Shown here: positions 43,975 through 56,706 of the stretch, piece after piece | Position numbering within the stretch: the stretch's first letter is position 1 | How the letters are laid out: each line of letters begins with the position of its first letter | DNA from: Saxidomus purpurata | Lineage: Eukaryota; Mollusca; Bivalvia; Venerida; Veneridae | Assembly (NCBI GenBank): GCA_022818135.1 | Contig: JAFMSR010000002.1 | Location: forward strand, 54,886,160-54,950,159 | Length of the DNA: 64,000 nucleotides | Direction of reading: 5' to 3' | The notes under the pieces: model-generated | The model's input: the letters and a program-made list of their open reading frames with translations, nothing else | Database searches by the model: none | Told to the model about the DNA's origin: nothing | Made by a program: the position numbers and the translations under genes

Positions 43975-45151
43975 AAAAAACTCTAAAACTCACTGGAAAG
44001 CATAAAATAAATAAAATTATGCTGCTACATTGTAATTACTTATTCGAACTTTTATCAAATAGGTGAAAAGGCACAGCTAAGTAAAGTGAGCGTTGAAAGA
44101 TTAAAGTTTGAATTTTGTCAATGTTTTGTCGTCTTTCACAATGTATTGAAGCAAGACCGACTGCTATCACAATGATTGCCGTAACAAGTTTAGGGATCTT
44201 AAAAACACATTTTACGTTTGAATCAAATTCGTTGAAGGGACAGATTTTGCACACAGTTTTGGGAATGAGACACCTATGACTTGTGTGTTCACTGTTTCGG
44301 CTGTAAGTAATCCATTATGAAGAAAAATGTCTACATAAAAACTTACGAAATATATAATATTAGAATAATATTAGTTTAATAGAATGAAAAGTAACATCTT
44401 AATCAAAAGAACCCTGCTCGCTTTCAAATCTTTCGCCAATGACCTACTGCTATTCACTGCAACTCTTTCATTACCCTAGTAGTATTTTTTACGCTGGACG
44501 TGAATCATTAACAGAAACGGTTTAATTTTATGGTTTTTGCAAACGCACTGCATCTTAGTGTCCTCTATGACTTTATAGCTTTCAAACTGAATCAAATTGG
44601 TTATGTAAGTGGCCCTCCCAAGAAAATGTAATCAAAATAAGCTAATTTAAAAATAGTTTGTACCATGTACAGAATTTAGATGGTCCATTACACTTGCAGT
44701 TTCTCTGAGGGTGCTGTATGTTCGTATAGTTTAGACATAAATTCCCTTGAATCTTTTTGGGGTAAGTCCTGTTAGTAACAAGATATCAAAAAGGAAACAT
44801 AAGTAGACGAAAGAGCAAGAGTAGAATATGCGTAAAGGTTCTTAGACGCTGGATTTGCGACTATATGTCATCTGTAAGTAAACTTTCATTGAATGAATTC
44901 GCTTCTTGTACATGAATAGAGTAGTTACTGGTCCGGAACAAGAAAATCGAATAAAGGAAAATAACTTCAAAAATATAGGACAAACTGGTTTTAAAGTCAT
45001 TGTAAACGAAATTTAGTACTGGCATAAATAAATGCCCTCTGTGTGTAAAGTTTAAATAAAAAAATACTTGAATTCTTTCATAGTTATGCTCCAGACAAAA
45101 ATGTGACAAATGTACTATTTCAAGTCTATTTTGTATGATTTTGTTTTATAC
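43975..45151. other. No confident gene
   Basis: A - strand open frame at 44036-44254 includes a hydrophobic run (KLVTAIIVIAVGLASIHC) that could be a membrane or signal segment. It starts at GTG and has only a weak acceptor-like CATAG upstream. Another - strand frame at 44861-45109 is also unsupported. Confidence 0.25.
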
Positions 45152-46138
45152 TAGGGATGGAAACGAGTATCCGGTTAACCAGTTACTCGACCGAACGTCC
45201 TAGTACAAGGTTAGCGAAACTTAATCGAGTACTCGAAAATTTCTTTTATACAAAATGCAAAAATCACATCAAATCGTCGCTATTTGATACTTTTATTCTA
45301 ATTCGGGATCGTTATCGAAACACAATAGCTGATGTGCGAATATTCTATTGTTTTAATCCGCTACGTACATGCGATATACGAGTTGACATTTTGACATGCA
45401 GGTATTGCTATGATTCTATGTCTCTTATGATCTTAACAAAACAGTATAGACGTACGATTCATTAAAGGTGATATAGGGGGTTGTAGTTTTCACAGTTTGT
45501 TTAAAATAAAGTGCATGCTAGCAATTCCACTGTGTCGTGTTTGCGTTTGATTAAAAAACTGATTATGCGGGACTTGTGATTTGTAGGCTTTATAACTTAA
45601 TAAGCTTATTGTGACGGTAGTTGGATTCGTGTGCGGAGAAAAGATTATTATTACGAATAAGCAGAAAAATGGTCTTTTGGATGAGACCTCAAACCCGAGG
45701 TCCCGTGTATCGGTATTGTACACTTGGCATGTGAAAGAACAAGAAGATGTATCTTGAACGGGACGCGTTCTGTATCTTGCACTAATTCCCGAAACCAAAA
45801 ATAGCTTAAATCTTCTGGGGGCGTGGGTCATATGGATTATTCGGTACCAACGATAAAACTCTAAAATAACATATATTAGCAGGTAAAAATGTCACTCATT
45901 TTTCATAAATGGCATACATCGTATATAGAATTTAGTGGTCTTTCAAAGTCTCTTTTCAAAATATCTCAGTAATGTGAAATTATATATGCCTCCGTCAAAA
46001 TCGCCTGCCTGGAAGTATTTCAAACGATGCAAAACAAAGTCAAAAGTAGTACATTGATCCATTGTATGTCGATCATGTGAATGATAGCTCTCCGAGTACT
46101 CGATCGGAAGGAATATTTGGTACTCGTTGCCATCATTA
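45152..46138. mobile_element. hAT-like non-autonomous element, 987 bp
   Basis: Left terminus TAGGGATGGAAACGAGTA. The right terminus reversed is TAATGATGGCAACGAGTA, an 18-bp inverted repeat with three mismatches. The flanks TTTTATAC (45144-45151) and TTTTATAT (46139-46146) form an 8-bp duplication with one difference, the length typical of hAT transposons. Interior ACTCGA/TCGAGTA words lie near both ends. No transposase. The ORF at 45157-45465 is a by-product of the terminus. A SINE fragment is inserted at 45665-45870. Confidence 0.82.
45665..45870 (+). repeat. SINE fragment, tRNA head missing
   Basis: Matches the body of the SINE at 10471-10709: GAGGTCCCGTGT, CTTGGCATGTG, CGCGTTCTGTATCTTGCAC, ATTCCCGAAACC, AAAATAACATAT. 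The A and B boxes are absent, so it is 5'-truncated. It is nested in the hAT-like element, hence younger. Confidence 0.75.
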
Positions 46139-46375
46139 TTTTATATACTGTGGGAGTTTTATCAAAACGGCATTTGATAATAGACTGGTTCTAGAATAAA
46201 ACAGAGCTTCAAGGCCAGATGGCCAGAGTATAATGTTTCAAAACCACTGAGCCACTCTGAAGAATATTCATTAGACATTTCTCGATTTAAATTGGTAAAA
46301 CGCCTTTACGTCACAGCACATTATTGTCATTAAATCTAAAATAGAAAATAACTATACATGTTATTGGGTTATGCA
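46139..46375. other. Spacer, no gene
   Basis: GAAGAATATTC and GCTTCAAGGCCAG only; a tRNA-like TTTCAAAACCACTGAGCC stretch at 46240 could be a remote SINE relic. Nothing firm. Confidence 0.3.
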
Positions 46376-46669
46376 CCTGAGTTTGGCAAGCGAAATGCAC
46401 ATTAATTCTTTAAAATATAGGTTTATTGATAAACCCATAGTTAAACACCTCTAAAACCCCAAGTTTCAGGTGCCGTTTGCACATTGATTCTTAAACCGTG
46501 GTTAAAAGTCTTAAACCGCAGCTTAAAGTTTGTTAACTCAACGTTTAAGAGACGACCAATCAAATGAGCTGAAACCACGGTTTAAAGTGTCATGTGGCCC
46601 TTTAAAACGACAATTACATACATATTTACTTAATTTGATTAATGTGCATTTCGTTTGCCATACCTGAGG
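46376..46669. repeat. MITE with ~30-bp inverted ends
   Basis: Left CCTGAGTTTGGCAAGCGAAA continuing TGCACATTAAT. Right ATTAATGTGCATTTCGTTTG continuing CCATACCTGAGG. The arms pair over ~30 bp with three mismatches. Inside, AAACC(A/G)(T/C)GGTTTAA words alternate in orientation. 294 bp, no ORF. Confidence 0.8.
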
Positions 46670-49600
46670 ACATCACCAAGTATAGTGGCGAGTTTATTTT
46701 CCGGTTTTAGTAAATCATCAAATCTTTTATTCTCCGAGCGCTTATTAAACATCTATCAAAGCTTCTATACAGAAGCTAGCTTTACCAGTCAATCACAAGT
46801 TTCAATGTGAAGCTCAGGAATTCTCTTCTACAGAAATATATACATACAGATACGGTTTTGTAGTATTAACCTTTTTTGATCACAGTAGTATTGATAGTTG
46901 TCGACTTGCAGATATTGCAGATGCTTACTGGCGGACAACCAATTGACTGGCAGTATTGTGCATGTCCATCGGAATGGATAATGGAACAGTCTATATAAAA
47001 CTGTACCATTGACAACATGTTCTAATCTAAATCATGGACCTTTACACATATCCGCCCGTTTGTCTGTACGCTTGGTTGAAGGTCAATGGTCCTGTTACAG
47101 TATGTTCAGTATGATTTTCGTTTCATCATAAGAATGAATTGTTCTCTCAGCATCAACTGAAAAGAATATGCATCCAAGCTAAGAAATGTTTGAATGTCAA
47201 ACACGTTTTTTTCTCGGGTGACGTTATAGGGCTATCTTGTTAATTCCATGCATGTTACCAGTGCGGCATTACCCATTGGATGCTTTTTGAGCAGCCTACT
47301 TGTATTTACTAACATCAACCTCTACAGACACATTCACTGGATAAACTTCTTATGTACATCATTGGTAGCACGTGATAGCCGAAATATGAACCATAGCAAA
47401 ATCTAACCGGGACGCTAATCCGGAGCCCTTTGCTTACATGGTTGTATTGCTTTCCCAACTGATCTAACCTGCCGATTACACATTTCCTCCTCTATAGGGA
47501 TTGAGTCCGTACCGTGACATAAGATCAGGAAAACAAACCGAATTTGTGTTGTTCTTATCAAACATGTTACTCGAAATAGTGACCATTATTCACTGTTCGA
47601 GACCGTATAATTACTAAACACTTATATTTAACGGACATAGTTAAGTTTGCCGGTAACAACATTATTATGTTGATAGATATGAACGTACTAAAATATTGAA
47701 ACCATTCTAGAAAGACTGAAAACGCAAGAGTATTAAAGACCGTTTCTATTTGGTATTATCCAATTACAAGGTATCTTACAGAGGACAACAATTACAAGGT
47801 ATCTTACAGAGGACAGTTCTCAATAAAAAATATTATACATTTTACTTGTCAATTCATTGACGGTTGAAAAGATTCCAACTTCCGGTCAAAAGCGAGCTTA
47901 ATACGGCTGCGCCGAATAAAAATCATACGCTACAATTCTACCAACGTCATACTTCTGGTGTGTTTAATTTGATTGAAATTTTTAGTATGTCGATGTTTAC
48001 TAGGTATGTAGTAGGCATGCTATCTATAAGTTAGGAATATAGTACCTGTCATATCATCGACATGCGGTAAGGTTGTTCAGGCTCAATTAAATTAAATTTC
48101 AAAAGTTTAGTTTATTTATAATTTTTAAAATCATATAATTTCAATGGATTTAATTGATAGAAATTTTGGCATTTCTTATAGATAGGTAAGATTTTTGTAT
48201 CTTTTGAAAAACTTTTTAAACAGCATCAAAAAGTAAGCAAGATATAATGTAACCTGAAAGTTAAATAAACTAATAAATGTACTCACTAGACGAATAAATA
48301 AATTAATTAATAGATAAATAAAATGAAAGGGTAAAACAAATTTAATATTAGGCGAGACGTGTATCATTATATATCAAACTAAAATGTATTTAAATCATGT
48401 ATTCATAGTTTTTACTTTTCTTACGAAAGTTAATAATATCCGAATATTTTTAACGTACGAATTACAGATGCAGCAATTAACAAAAACACTGAAAAAAAAA
48501 ATGTTTCAAATTAATATTTACTTACAGGATCTTTTACATCTAAATTAGCCTATGAACGTATATAACAACGCAAAGAAAATGCTTTGGTATATATAACGGA
48601 CATATCATTTTTTAAGAAATAAAGTAGTTAACATTGGGTCCAAATGAATACAATGATTTCAAGTAGTTTGCCACATTATGAAATTTTATACGAAAACAAC
48701 TTCTACAAAGTAAGAATACTGAACTTTATAAATTCTAATTGGGTGATTTAATATTGAAACTTCAGAAATATGGAAGAATGTCGTAAGAAAAAGATACAGC
48801 ACCAACAGAAGAGAATCACTTAGGGAATACAATATGGAAAAATGAATGTACAAAACAAGACATACATTCTTGATCGATTTTCTGATTAAAATATTTCGTA
48901 ATGATTTTTATTTTGTAATGGTTTTAAAATAACTACATTGAATGCTTACGTTTGTTGACTCTAAAATATTTAACAAACAAATATCTCAAAGAAGCAGCTT
49001 TTTCAAAAGGGATAAGCGTATAAGCTTTATTTGAAAATTAAAATAAGTAGGATATATTTGAGAAATATTGTAATATTGAAAAATTTCTCAATAGTGACAA
49101 AGAGTACTTTAGACATTAAGTCCAAGGGAGATAACACAAAAGTTAACGACAAATGGATATTCAGAGTGGTCAACCTTTAATGGCTGTCATCTGTTTTTAA
49201 AAATAGTGCAGTGACTGTTAAAAATATTTCTAAATTTCAAAATTTCTTCAATCTTGAAAATTTTGAAAAACTTGAAATCTTGTTAGAAAATTAAGGTTCA
49301 GCTTACATAACAATTTGCGAAATTTCGAAACTGTCTTAGAGTTATGTTTAAGGTAATTTAATGTCAGTTGTTGATGTATGCAATATATAGTGTTTATTAA
49401 GCAATGACTTACAATTAAGAACTTAAATCACTTTTCTTGGACTGAGATAGATACTGAATGATTGAAACATGAAATATTACAAAAAGAATAAAGTGAATTA
49501 CATGCTATTGGATAGTTTAGTCATGAGCAGAAACTAAGTCATGAGCGGAAACTAACTTAATCTATAGAACTTATTAATAAAAGTCTACTGAAACTATATG

Positions 49601-51099
49601 TGGTCTAAATGATGCACTTTACATGATGTTTCCTTGCATTATGAAATAATCCTAAATACTTCAAAATGCAGATGATGACCAAAACCGGCTTAAGATAATC
49701 GCTTGTAAGATACAGATTGGTTGGTTTCGTGTGCAAACGTTCTAAAAATAACGGTAGTTTCCATCATAATGTTTTTATAGAGATTTTTTTTTCTGAAATT
49801 TCGTGACTTTCGTCAGTCTTTTCTTTTCATTTCCTTACTTCGGGGAAAAAATGCGTTACAAATTAAAACTCCTTAACTCTTTTAATGAATTCATTGAGAA
49901 AACGAAAGTTGGGGGATCAAGGTTTCCCACCGAAAGAGCAAAAGACGCCATTTTTTTCCCACTGTAACACAGTTATGGGTAAAACTTTGTTTCTAGATAG
50001 CTGAACTTCATTTCTTGTAAATGTAAAGCATCATATGAAGAATCAGTCAAACAAATAGTAATCTTATTGTTAATCATTTTAAAAAAAATACATAAAACCA
50101 GTTTTAAATTATTGTTTTATAATGCTTCCGAGTTCAGCTATGCTGTGCTAAAATAGTATCACAACAAATGTTTTTGATCAAACCTTGTACTGATTTATAT
50201 TTTAGCATACTTCAAACTATGTGAAAGACAATTAAATATAATACTTTTAAATTGAATACATATATGTCTGGTGTTTTGATATTAATGAATTTTAATCAGT
50301 CCTAATTAGTCCTAGTTTCGCTTTACCTGGGTGTCCTCCGTAAAATCAGAAATTGTGTCTTTGAATGGTGTGCACTATAACGTCTATTCCTGTAAATTGT
50401 CATCAAGTTATTTATTTTCTCCTTTAAAAAAAGACTTAGTTAAATATAACTAGAAGAATCTCTCTTCTAGAGGTGTCAGCAGGTCATAAGGTTAAACTGT
50501 TATGAACCTTCTTGAAGAGAATAGGAATAATCAAATTCTTTCTTCAGAAACATTCCCAGAACTGTTAAATGCCAGCATGTAAATGTACAAATGAGAAACT
50601 TGTTCGCTGACATATTGTTGAAACTTACTGTGGTTATATGGAAAAAGAAAACATGCAGTTAAAGCTTGGAATTACAGTATAAGGAAAGAAGCTGTTTTCC
50701 TTGGAGCTTATGCTGAGCCTTGTTGTTGATATAATTTAGTTTAAAAAAGAAATACAGAATAAAAATAACGTCTTTGTTAATGTTTAGAGCATAGGGAACC
50801 ACCTCATAAATCTGGTAATTGATATCATTTATTTTCAAATAAAGAAATACAGAATAAAAATAACGTCCTTGTTCATCTTAAGAGTATTGCGAACCTCCTC
50901 TTAATTACTTGGTTACTTTATCATGTGGCTGCTTAAATGAGTACATGAAGCCATCTATATCAACGCTTTCTAAGCATATAGTCATTGGGGTTTTCTGATA
51001 CCAAGCAGATGCAGTTTTATTGCAAATGTGATAAATGTCAGGCAACCTTGAAAACAAAGAAGCGAATAAAGCAAGTGTAACTACCTGCGGAAAAACTCA
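46670..51099. other. 4.4 kb with no gene recognised; short duplications
   Basis: AT-rich throughout. Local direct duplications: CAATTACAAGGTATCTTACA at about 47761 and 47788 (27 bp apart), and AGTCATGAGC(A/G)GAAACTAA at about 49520 and 49539. A ~98-bp module (AGAAATACAGAATAAAAATA, ACGTC(T/C)TTGTT) occurs at about 50745 and 50842. TATATAAAACTG at about 46991 stands 34 bp before an ATG opening only 26 codons; not supported as a gene. Confidence 0.4.
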
Positions 51100-51960
51100 T
51101 GAATAAACCATGGTTTAATCATGATCAAAGATCATGTTCTAGCCCTGCTTTGGATGTAATATGACCATTTTTGAAACATGGTATGACCAGGTATGTCAAT
51201 TAGAACACTGCAACATTAGTACAAGACCATGGTCACAAATCTCTCTGAAACGACAATGATATGATAATGTTCTCTGGAAATGATTTTGAAATGAAATAGC
51301 AATGGCCGTATTAGTTTCAGAACATTCCCTCAAGATCATACCATGGTCAAAGCAGACTTTTACAAACATTGGTTTGGCATTGATGTGGCAATATTCCATT
51401 TGACATACCTGGTCAAACCATGTTCCAGACATGGCCAAATAGCAGTCATATCAGAGCTTAATAAACATGACCTGAAATGACCACACTATGACCATCATCT
51501 GACCATGTCTAAAACGTGGTTTGACCAGGTATGTCAAATGGAACATTGCCACATCAAGGCCAAAACAGGCTGCCCCATGATCTTTTTTGACTATGATTTG
51601 TCTATGATCTGTGGAAATGATCTGAAACCCTTCTGGTCATGACCAGAATGTTTCCAGGTTACTTTCACAGATCATAGATAAATGATGGTCATATCTGATT
51701 TTGAGGAGCATGTTTTGGCCTTGAAGTGGAAATGTTCCATTTGACATACCTGGTCATATCAAGATTCAACAATATTGATTATATGTCTAAACACTGCCAG
51801 AACAGGCTGTTAACAAAGATTGTACCATGTTTCAACCATGGTTTGTCCTTGAGTTTTAGACATGGACCTGAATTGAAGTGGCAATGTTCCATTTGTCACA
51901 GTCCTGGTCACACCATGTGTCATCCATGGCCATAATGTATGATAATAGAACAGAAGTAGG
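51100..51960. repeat. Alternating inverted repeats, CATGGTC-rich block
   Basis: TGACCAGGTATGTCAA (51185, 51524) and its reverse TTGACATACCTGGTCA (51401, 51742) alternate. A diverged fifth copy is at about 51890. The associated GTTCCATTT / AAATGGAAC words sit at a fixed distance. Like-to-opposite spacing is about 212 bp twice. CCATGGTC, GACCATG and CATGGCC words fill the rest. Such DNA can form large hairpins. No reliable ORF. Confidence 0.75.
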
Positions 51961-53250
51961 ATCTGATCACTGACCAGAACTAAAGTATTATACCATTAGC
52001 TTCTTTTGACCACTTTGACACATTCTAGGTTGTTACAAATCCACCTATTGCTAGAAAATAGACCAATTGAATCATACTTGCAATTTTTTTAATTAAAGTC
52101 GCGAAAATTAGTGACACATAAACAAGTCGCGAAAATTAGTGACACATAAACAAGACACAATTTCGATGTTGTATTCAGATGTTTAATTGTTTATTAAAAA
52201 GTCATAACTGAAATTAAACAATAAAACAACTTACTGTTGCCAAAGGAGTGTCTTCAAGCCTCATACTTTCGCGGAAACTTTCTTTTATCATCAGATAAAT
52301 TCCCTCCAAAAATCTACATAATATTTACATGCCTTGCAATTTGTCAGTCCTAGTTCTGATGTGTTTCTGATTTGGCCATGATCTTTTGGAAGTCATTTAA
52401 AACTGATCTTACCATATCTAGAACTGCTCATTTTTCTGAAATTTCCTTGACATTGCAGGTTATTAAAACGTCAAAAGAGAGCCAAAACAGACTTCATGAA
52501 ATGGAAGTAACAGTTTGGGACATTCTTTTGACCTTAATGGTCCATGGCTATAACAAGTTCCAAACAGGAATTATGAAAGACATGAAATTTTTATTGTGCC
52601 ATAGAATTTCAAACATAGTCATAACAGTACACAAATTGCTTCTACATGGATACACCATGGTCTCATTTTCTATATATGTTGGAAAAAACATGTACATGTT
52701 ATTGATATGGCTTTAATATAACCATGCATTTCAACATTGTCAGAATAGTGCCATTTTAACAAACTTGTTTTGACCATGATAGGGAAGTAACTTTTTACAT
52801 GGCATTGATTTGACGTCAATTTGATCATGGCCAAAACAGGTCCGATAAAGGTCAATTTGACGAAGAGTATGAGGTGGCTATGAAATGAACATGAAATTCA
52901 AACTTTGTCAAAATATACCACTCAAATAAACACAAACTGACCATGTTATAGTATTTGAATTTTTCCATTGCATTGATTTGACCTTAATTTGATCATGGCC
53001 AAAACAGGTCGAGAACACTGACCGTGATTAACATTGATGTGGACATGGTCAAAACATCGATGCAACATGGACATTTCATTACCATCAATTTTTATGATGA
53101 CAAACATGTACATTTCATTGTCGGCCATGGTCCAAACATGGTCATCGTTGATAATGGTAAAAGTCATAAACGCAGGGTAATGGTAACAAGGAGGCGACCA
53201 AATACTGATTATGAAATAAATTTTATAAATTTTGAATACAAACTATTATA
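51961..53250. repeat. Second CATGGTC-rich block with tandem ~170-bp modules
   Basis: TTGATCATGGCCAAAACAGG occurs at about 52820 and 52990, preceded both times by GCATTGATTTGAC(G/C)T(C/T)AATT. GACCATG and CATGGTC words continue to 53160. A 31-bp direct duplication (AGTCGCGAAAATTAGTGACA plus CATAAACA) is at about 52099 and 52130. ORFs at 52372-52716 and 53024-53251 follow the word structure and have no domain. Confidence 0.6.
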
Positions 53251-54725
53251 ATTGAATGACCAAGCAACAACATGTCATAAGTGTTTTGTTTTTTTATTGT
53301 TTCCAGCGTTCAGTATCCAGAATGCTTACTATGGACATTTAAACACCAGAAAACATAATTGCTTGAATTTATGAACAATCTGACTGATTAAATAAATTCC
53401 CTCCTTTGTGCACAGAATGTTGACTTCACCCCTTCTATACCATATTTTTCTAACCATCTAAAAATTGAAAACATACCCTTGTAAATAGGGTTTAAATGGC
53501 AGTTAGCAGGAAGTTGAGGTTTTTGACACTAATTTCAAATATTGTATAACTTGCAATTTTCATTTGATGCAAAATAACATAAGGTTTTATGATGTGTCTC
53601 TAAAACAAGTTTACAATATGCAATCAAGTCACTTGACAACAATCATGAAAATTTTTTTGCTACAAAACCTCATAACTTACGTGAAGCTTAAAACTATTTG
53701 ACTTACTTTGGCCACATCGTACTGTTCATTACACTTGAGTCAGTGCATCGACTTGTATATGAAAATTCACCATAACCCTTACCTGTTTTTCAATTACATC
53801 CCTAGTTTTTGTCTTGGCTTGGACATGTGTATAAACTTGAGGTAGCCATATGTACATTGTACAACTTTTTTGATACATCAAGCCAGATTAGTTCTTGTTT
53901 AACTTGTAGAGGAGACACTGTAAGAAATTCGATTTTTTTTTAGTTCAGTCGTTCATTCTTATGAATTAACTGTTGAAAAATGTAACAGTTGAGTGTGAAA
54001 TCCAACATTCAGACTTACACGGATACAATGGCTTTACTGATTTCTGCTGTTCTGAAACCATACACATAGATACGAACAAACTACTGTAGAGATAGACCGG
54101 CTGCTCTGTCTGAAATAACATACATGTAGCTGAGACAACACCTAAAACGCATTGTTACCAATGATCAAGATAAAGAACTCCTTATATGCAAAATCCTTAA
54201 GCCAGTTGAAATTTAATATGAGATATAGTCTTTTGGTCAAGACAGATCTCTGAACTAACAGTAGAGGTATGTGCCAGTGATAGTCTAGCTTATGTTTTTA
54301 TAACCTTATGATCAGCTTAACTAATGTAAAGCTACTGTTGCTAAAGATACATGTTTATAAATGTTGATGCGCATATCTAAAGTGCTTTTTATAACTTTTT
54401 AATCGCAAGAGGATGAAGCTGATTAAAATTTATTTTATTTTGTGTTTTATACATAAACTGTGCAAATAGTTGTCAAAATGTTGTATTTAACATTATAACT
54501 GAATTGAGTTTTGCAGCAGAACACATTGCAAGTCGTTTCAATACGTGTACCTTGTCAAACTGTAGGTTTGAAATAAATTGCAATAAACCAACACCTTTCA
54601 ACATTTTAATACAGATTCTCAGATTTTTAAACAGCACTATATATATGGAAATACAGCTTCTAAAGGTTATTTCACTGTGAACCCTGAGGAGTTGACACAG
54701 CTGACTATCAAATAGTATGTAGAGA
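53251..54725. other. No gene recognised
   Basis: AT-rich; no ORF with a domain, no terminal repeats seen. Confidence 0.4.
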
Positions 54726-55220
54726 GAATTGGGGTGGACACAGTTGAGTGGTTTGATTCTTTCTGATCAAACAAAAATCGTTCATGTAAATGAAATTTTT
54801 CGAACATGTGGCGTTCCTCAAGGTAGTAACATTGTACGTCTTCTGTCTATGTTATGTGATTTATATGCCTATTAGTATAAGTAAAGAATGTTACTTGTTA
54901 TCAAAAGCAGATGTCAGTACGATCATTTCCTCTTATAAAAAGCTGGGTTATAAGCTAGTAAATCAGGTCTTGTACTTCAGTCCTGTAATAAATAGCTCAT
55001 TGATATCAAGCTTTCCCGTCATCTTGGTTACTTAAGAAGGTAAAGTCCTTTACAGTAATATGCAATAATGATACTGCTTACTCTGAAAATGAGCTAGATC
55101 TAGTCAAGAAAGTAAATTCAAGACTAAATTTCTTTATAGGCAAAACAATGTGCTTAGTAAAAGCCTCCGTAAAACTTTATGTAACCCTTTTTTGACTAAT
55201 CTTGTTCTGCATTGTTTACA
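54726..55220 (+). pseudogene. Non-LTR retrotransposon reverse transcriptase relic
   Basis: In one frame at about 54798 the peptide FRTCGVPQGSNIVRLL shows the hallmark (T)CGVPQGS motif of LINE-type RT palm domains. After a frame change, YMPISISKECYLLSKADVST retains the surroundings of the catalytic box, with the expected (Y)ADD changed to KADV. Further along, KVNSRLNFFIG corresponds to the region after the palm. Several frameshifts and stops; no endonuclease or 3' end could be assigned. Not related to family R. Clearly dead. Confidence 0.7.
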
Positions 55221-55675
55221 TGTGATTGGTTGTCTATGACGTTAAAACAACAACTCGAATATGTCATAATAAAGAGATACATTTTATGATTTAAATAATT
55301 ATGTTTTTGCCTAGTGTATTTTATGATATTATGTCTACTTAAATCGAAAATAATATTTCATTTTGAGACTACTTTTGAAAAAAAGAAATAATGTAAGGAC
55401 GGTTTGAAACCTATGTAAGATAATGTCTCAGATGATCAACAAAACAAACTAAAGCGATCATTACTAAATAAAAACGTTTCATACACCCATGCATTTATGT
55501 ATAGTTGTATTTCGTTACAAACTGTACTTTTTAGATTTTGAAAGAAAAATAACATAACAGTACCACAGTTGTGATGAAACTACTTGTTTAAACTACATTT
55601 TAATAAGTACATTTTGTTCAGAATAAAAAAAAAATATCTCTGTATATACACACTAGTATAACACTTTTATTTCAG
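55221..55675. other. Non-coding, AT-rich
   Basis: No ORF or repeat. Ends with the pyrimidine tract and CAG acceptor (ACTTTTATTTCAG) of the candidate exon at 55676. Confidence 0.4.
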
Positions 55676-55774
55676 CTGAACGAAACCCAGGACGCAGCTA
55701 TGAGGCTGTTTTCATATCAACAGAACAAGACAGGAGAAGTGTACTACCAGCTCAAGCAATGGCTCATGAAAATG
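55676..55774 (+). CDS. Candidate exon, 33 codons, phase 1-1
   Basis: Acceptor TTTATTTCAG ends at 55675; donor GTTAGT starts at 55775. The 99-bp interval is open in two frames. In phase 1 it reads ERNPGRSYEAVFISTEQDRR and on through VLPAQAMAHENG; in phase 0 it reads NETQDAAMRLFSYQQNKTGE. Phase 1 is preferred because the next candidate exons (56707-56811 and the collagen-like ones) are all phase 1-1 and would splice in frame. I recognise no domain. It could be the linker of a secreted or membrane collagen-like protein, or a chance exon. Confidence 0.4.
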
Positions 55775-55884
55775 GTTAGTCCTTAGACAAAGTCCGTCTT
55801 TAATCTAAATTCTGCAGGAATCCAATATACATTCACGTTTATGCTTTCAGATGAAAGGTATGGATTTTTATTTTTCACACGGAT

Positions 55885-56000
55885 AGAAGGAGAGCGATGG
55901 TGTAGAGGTTAAGGTGTCTGCCGCTCATCCTGGAGATTGCGGGTTAGAGTCCCACTGAGGTCACGACCATACTTCCTCACATGTTTTCTTCACAATCGAG
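55885..56000 (+). repeat. tRNA-derived SINE
   Basis: GCGATGGTGTAGAGGTTAAG (A-box region) and TGCGGGTTAGAGTCCCACTG (B box with one change from GGTTCGA) have tRNA-like spacing, followed by GGTCACGACCATACTTCCTC. The type is familiar from bivalve genomes. It lies in the candidate intron 55775-56706. The 3' limit is uncertain. Confidence 0.8.
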
Positions 56001-56706
56001 CTATAAAAAATTAGTATTAACCAAAAGGATAACAAATATCCAGAGTACTCAAGTTGTCGAAGGACGTATTATTTGCAACGTTTACGCCATGATTGCAAGC
56101 CTTGGACACAGTGCTTGATACGTTTAGTCAAATAAAAAAGTGCTTAATATGCACATTTCACAAATTTTGGCTTTAAAAAAGGGGAAGGTTTTTTTAAGGT
56201 CGCCTATTAGTTGTTGTGCAATACACAAGCTGTCATTTAAATAGGCGTTGAGGACTTTTTGTGTGTTACCATTTTGTTCTGGTTCGAGTAATACTTTAGA
56301 TAAATCGAAGAGGGTTACTTAAAGTATTGTGTGCTTGGACCAGTTTGAATTCGAACTGCTGACATCATTAACATTTTGTGGCATTTGTAAAATTTTATAA
56401 TTTTAACACTTTACAATTTTAAAGGAATTTACCATAGAGCAGTCCCGTCCCTACGTTCAGAAACATACTGATATAGATATAATAAAAATCTACTATCATA
56501 GTGTCCTATAGAAATATACACCTGTTCATTGTTCTATTGTTATACGAATCAGCTCACAAAATAAACGAGGGCTTTCAGTTCGTGCGTAATAAACTTATGT
56601 TTCACAAAATAGATCAGGATATACTATATAATTTCTATGGCTAAGCATGACAAGGAAACAGCAGAATCTTTTATTAGAAATGTTCATATAATGTATCCTC
56701 TTTCAG
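56001..56706. other. Candidate intron, no other feature
   Basis: AT-rich sequence between the SINE and the next candidate exon, ending in the acceptor TCCTCTTTCAG. The ORF beginning at 56637 includes intron sequence upstream of the acceptor and overstates the exon. Confidence 0.4.

Noticed and set aside
44036..44254. - strand ORF with a hydrophobic segment resembling a signal or membrane helix
   Set aside because: Starts at GTG with no upstream exon and no family; one hydrophobic run is not enough.
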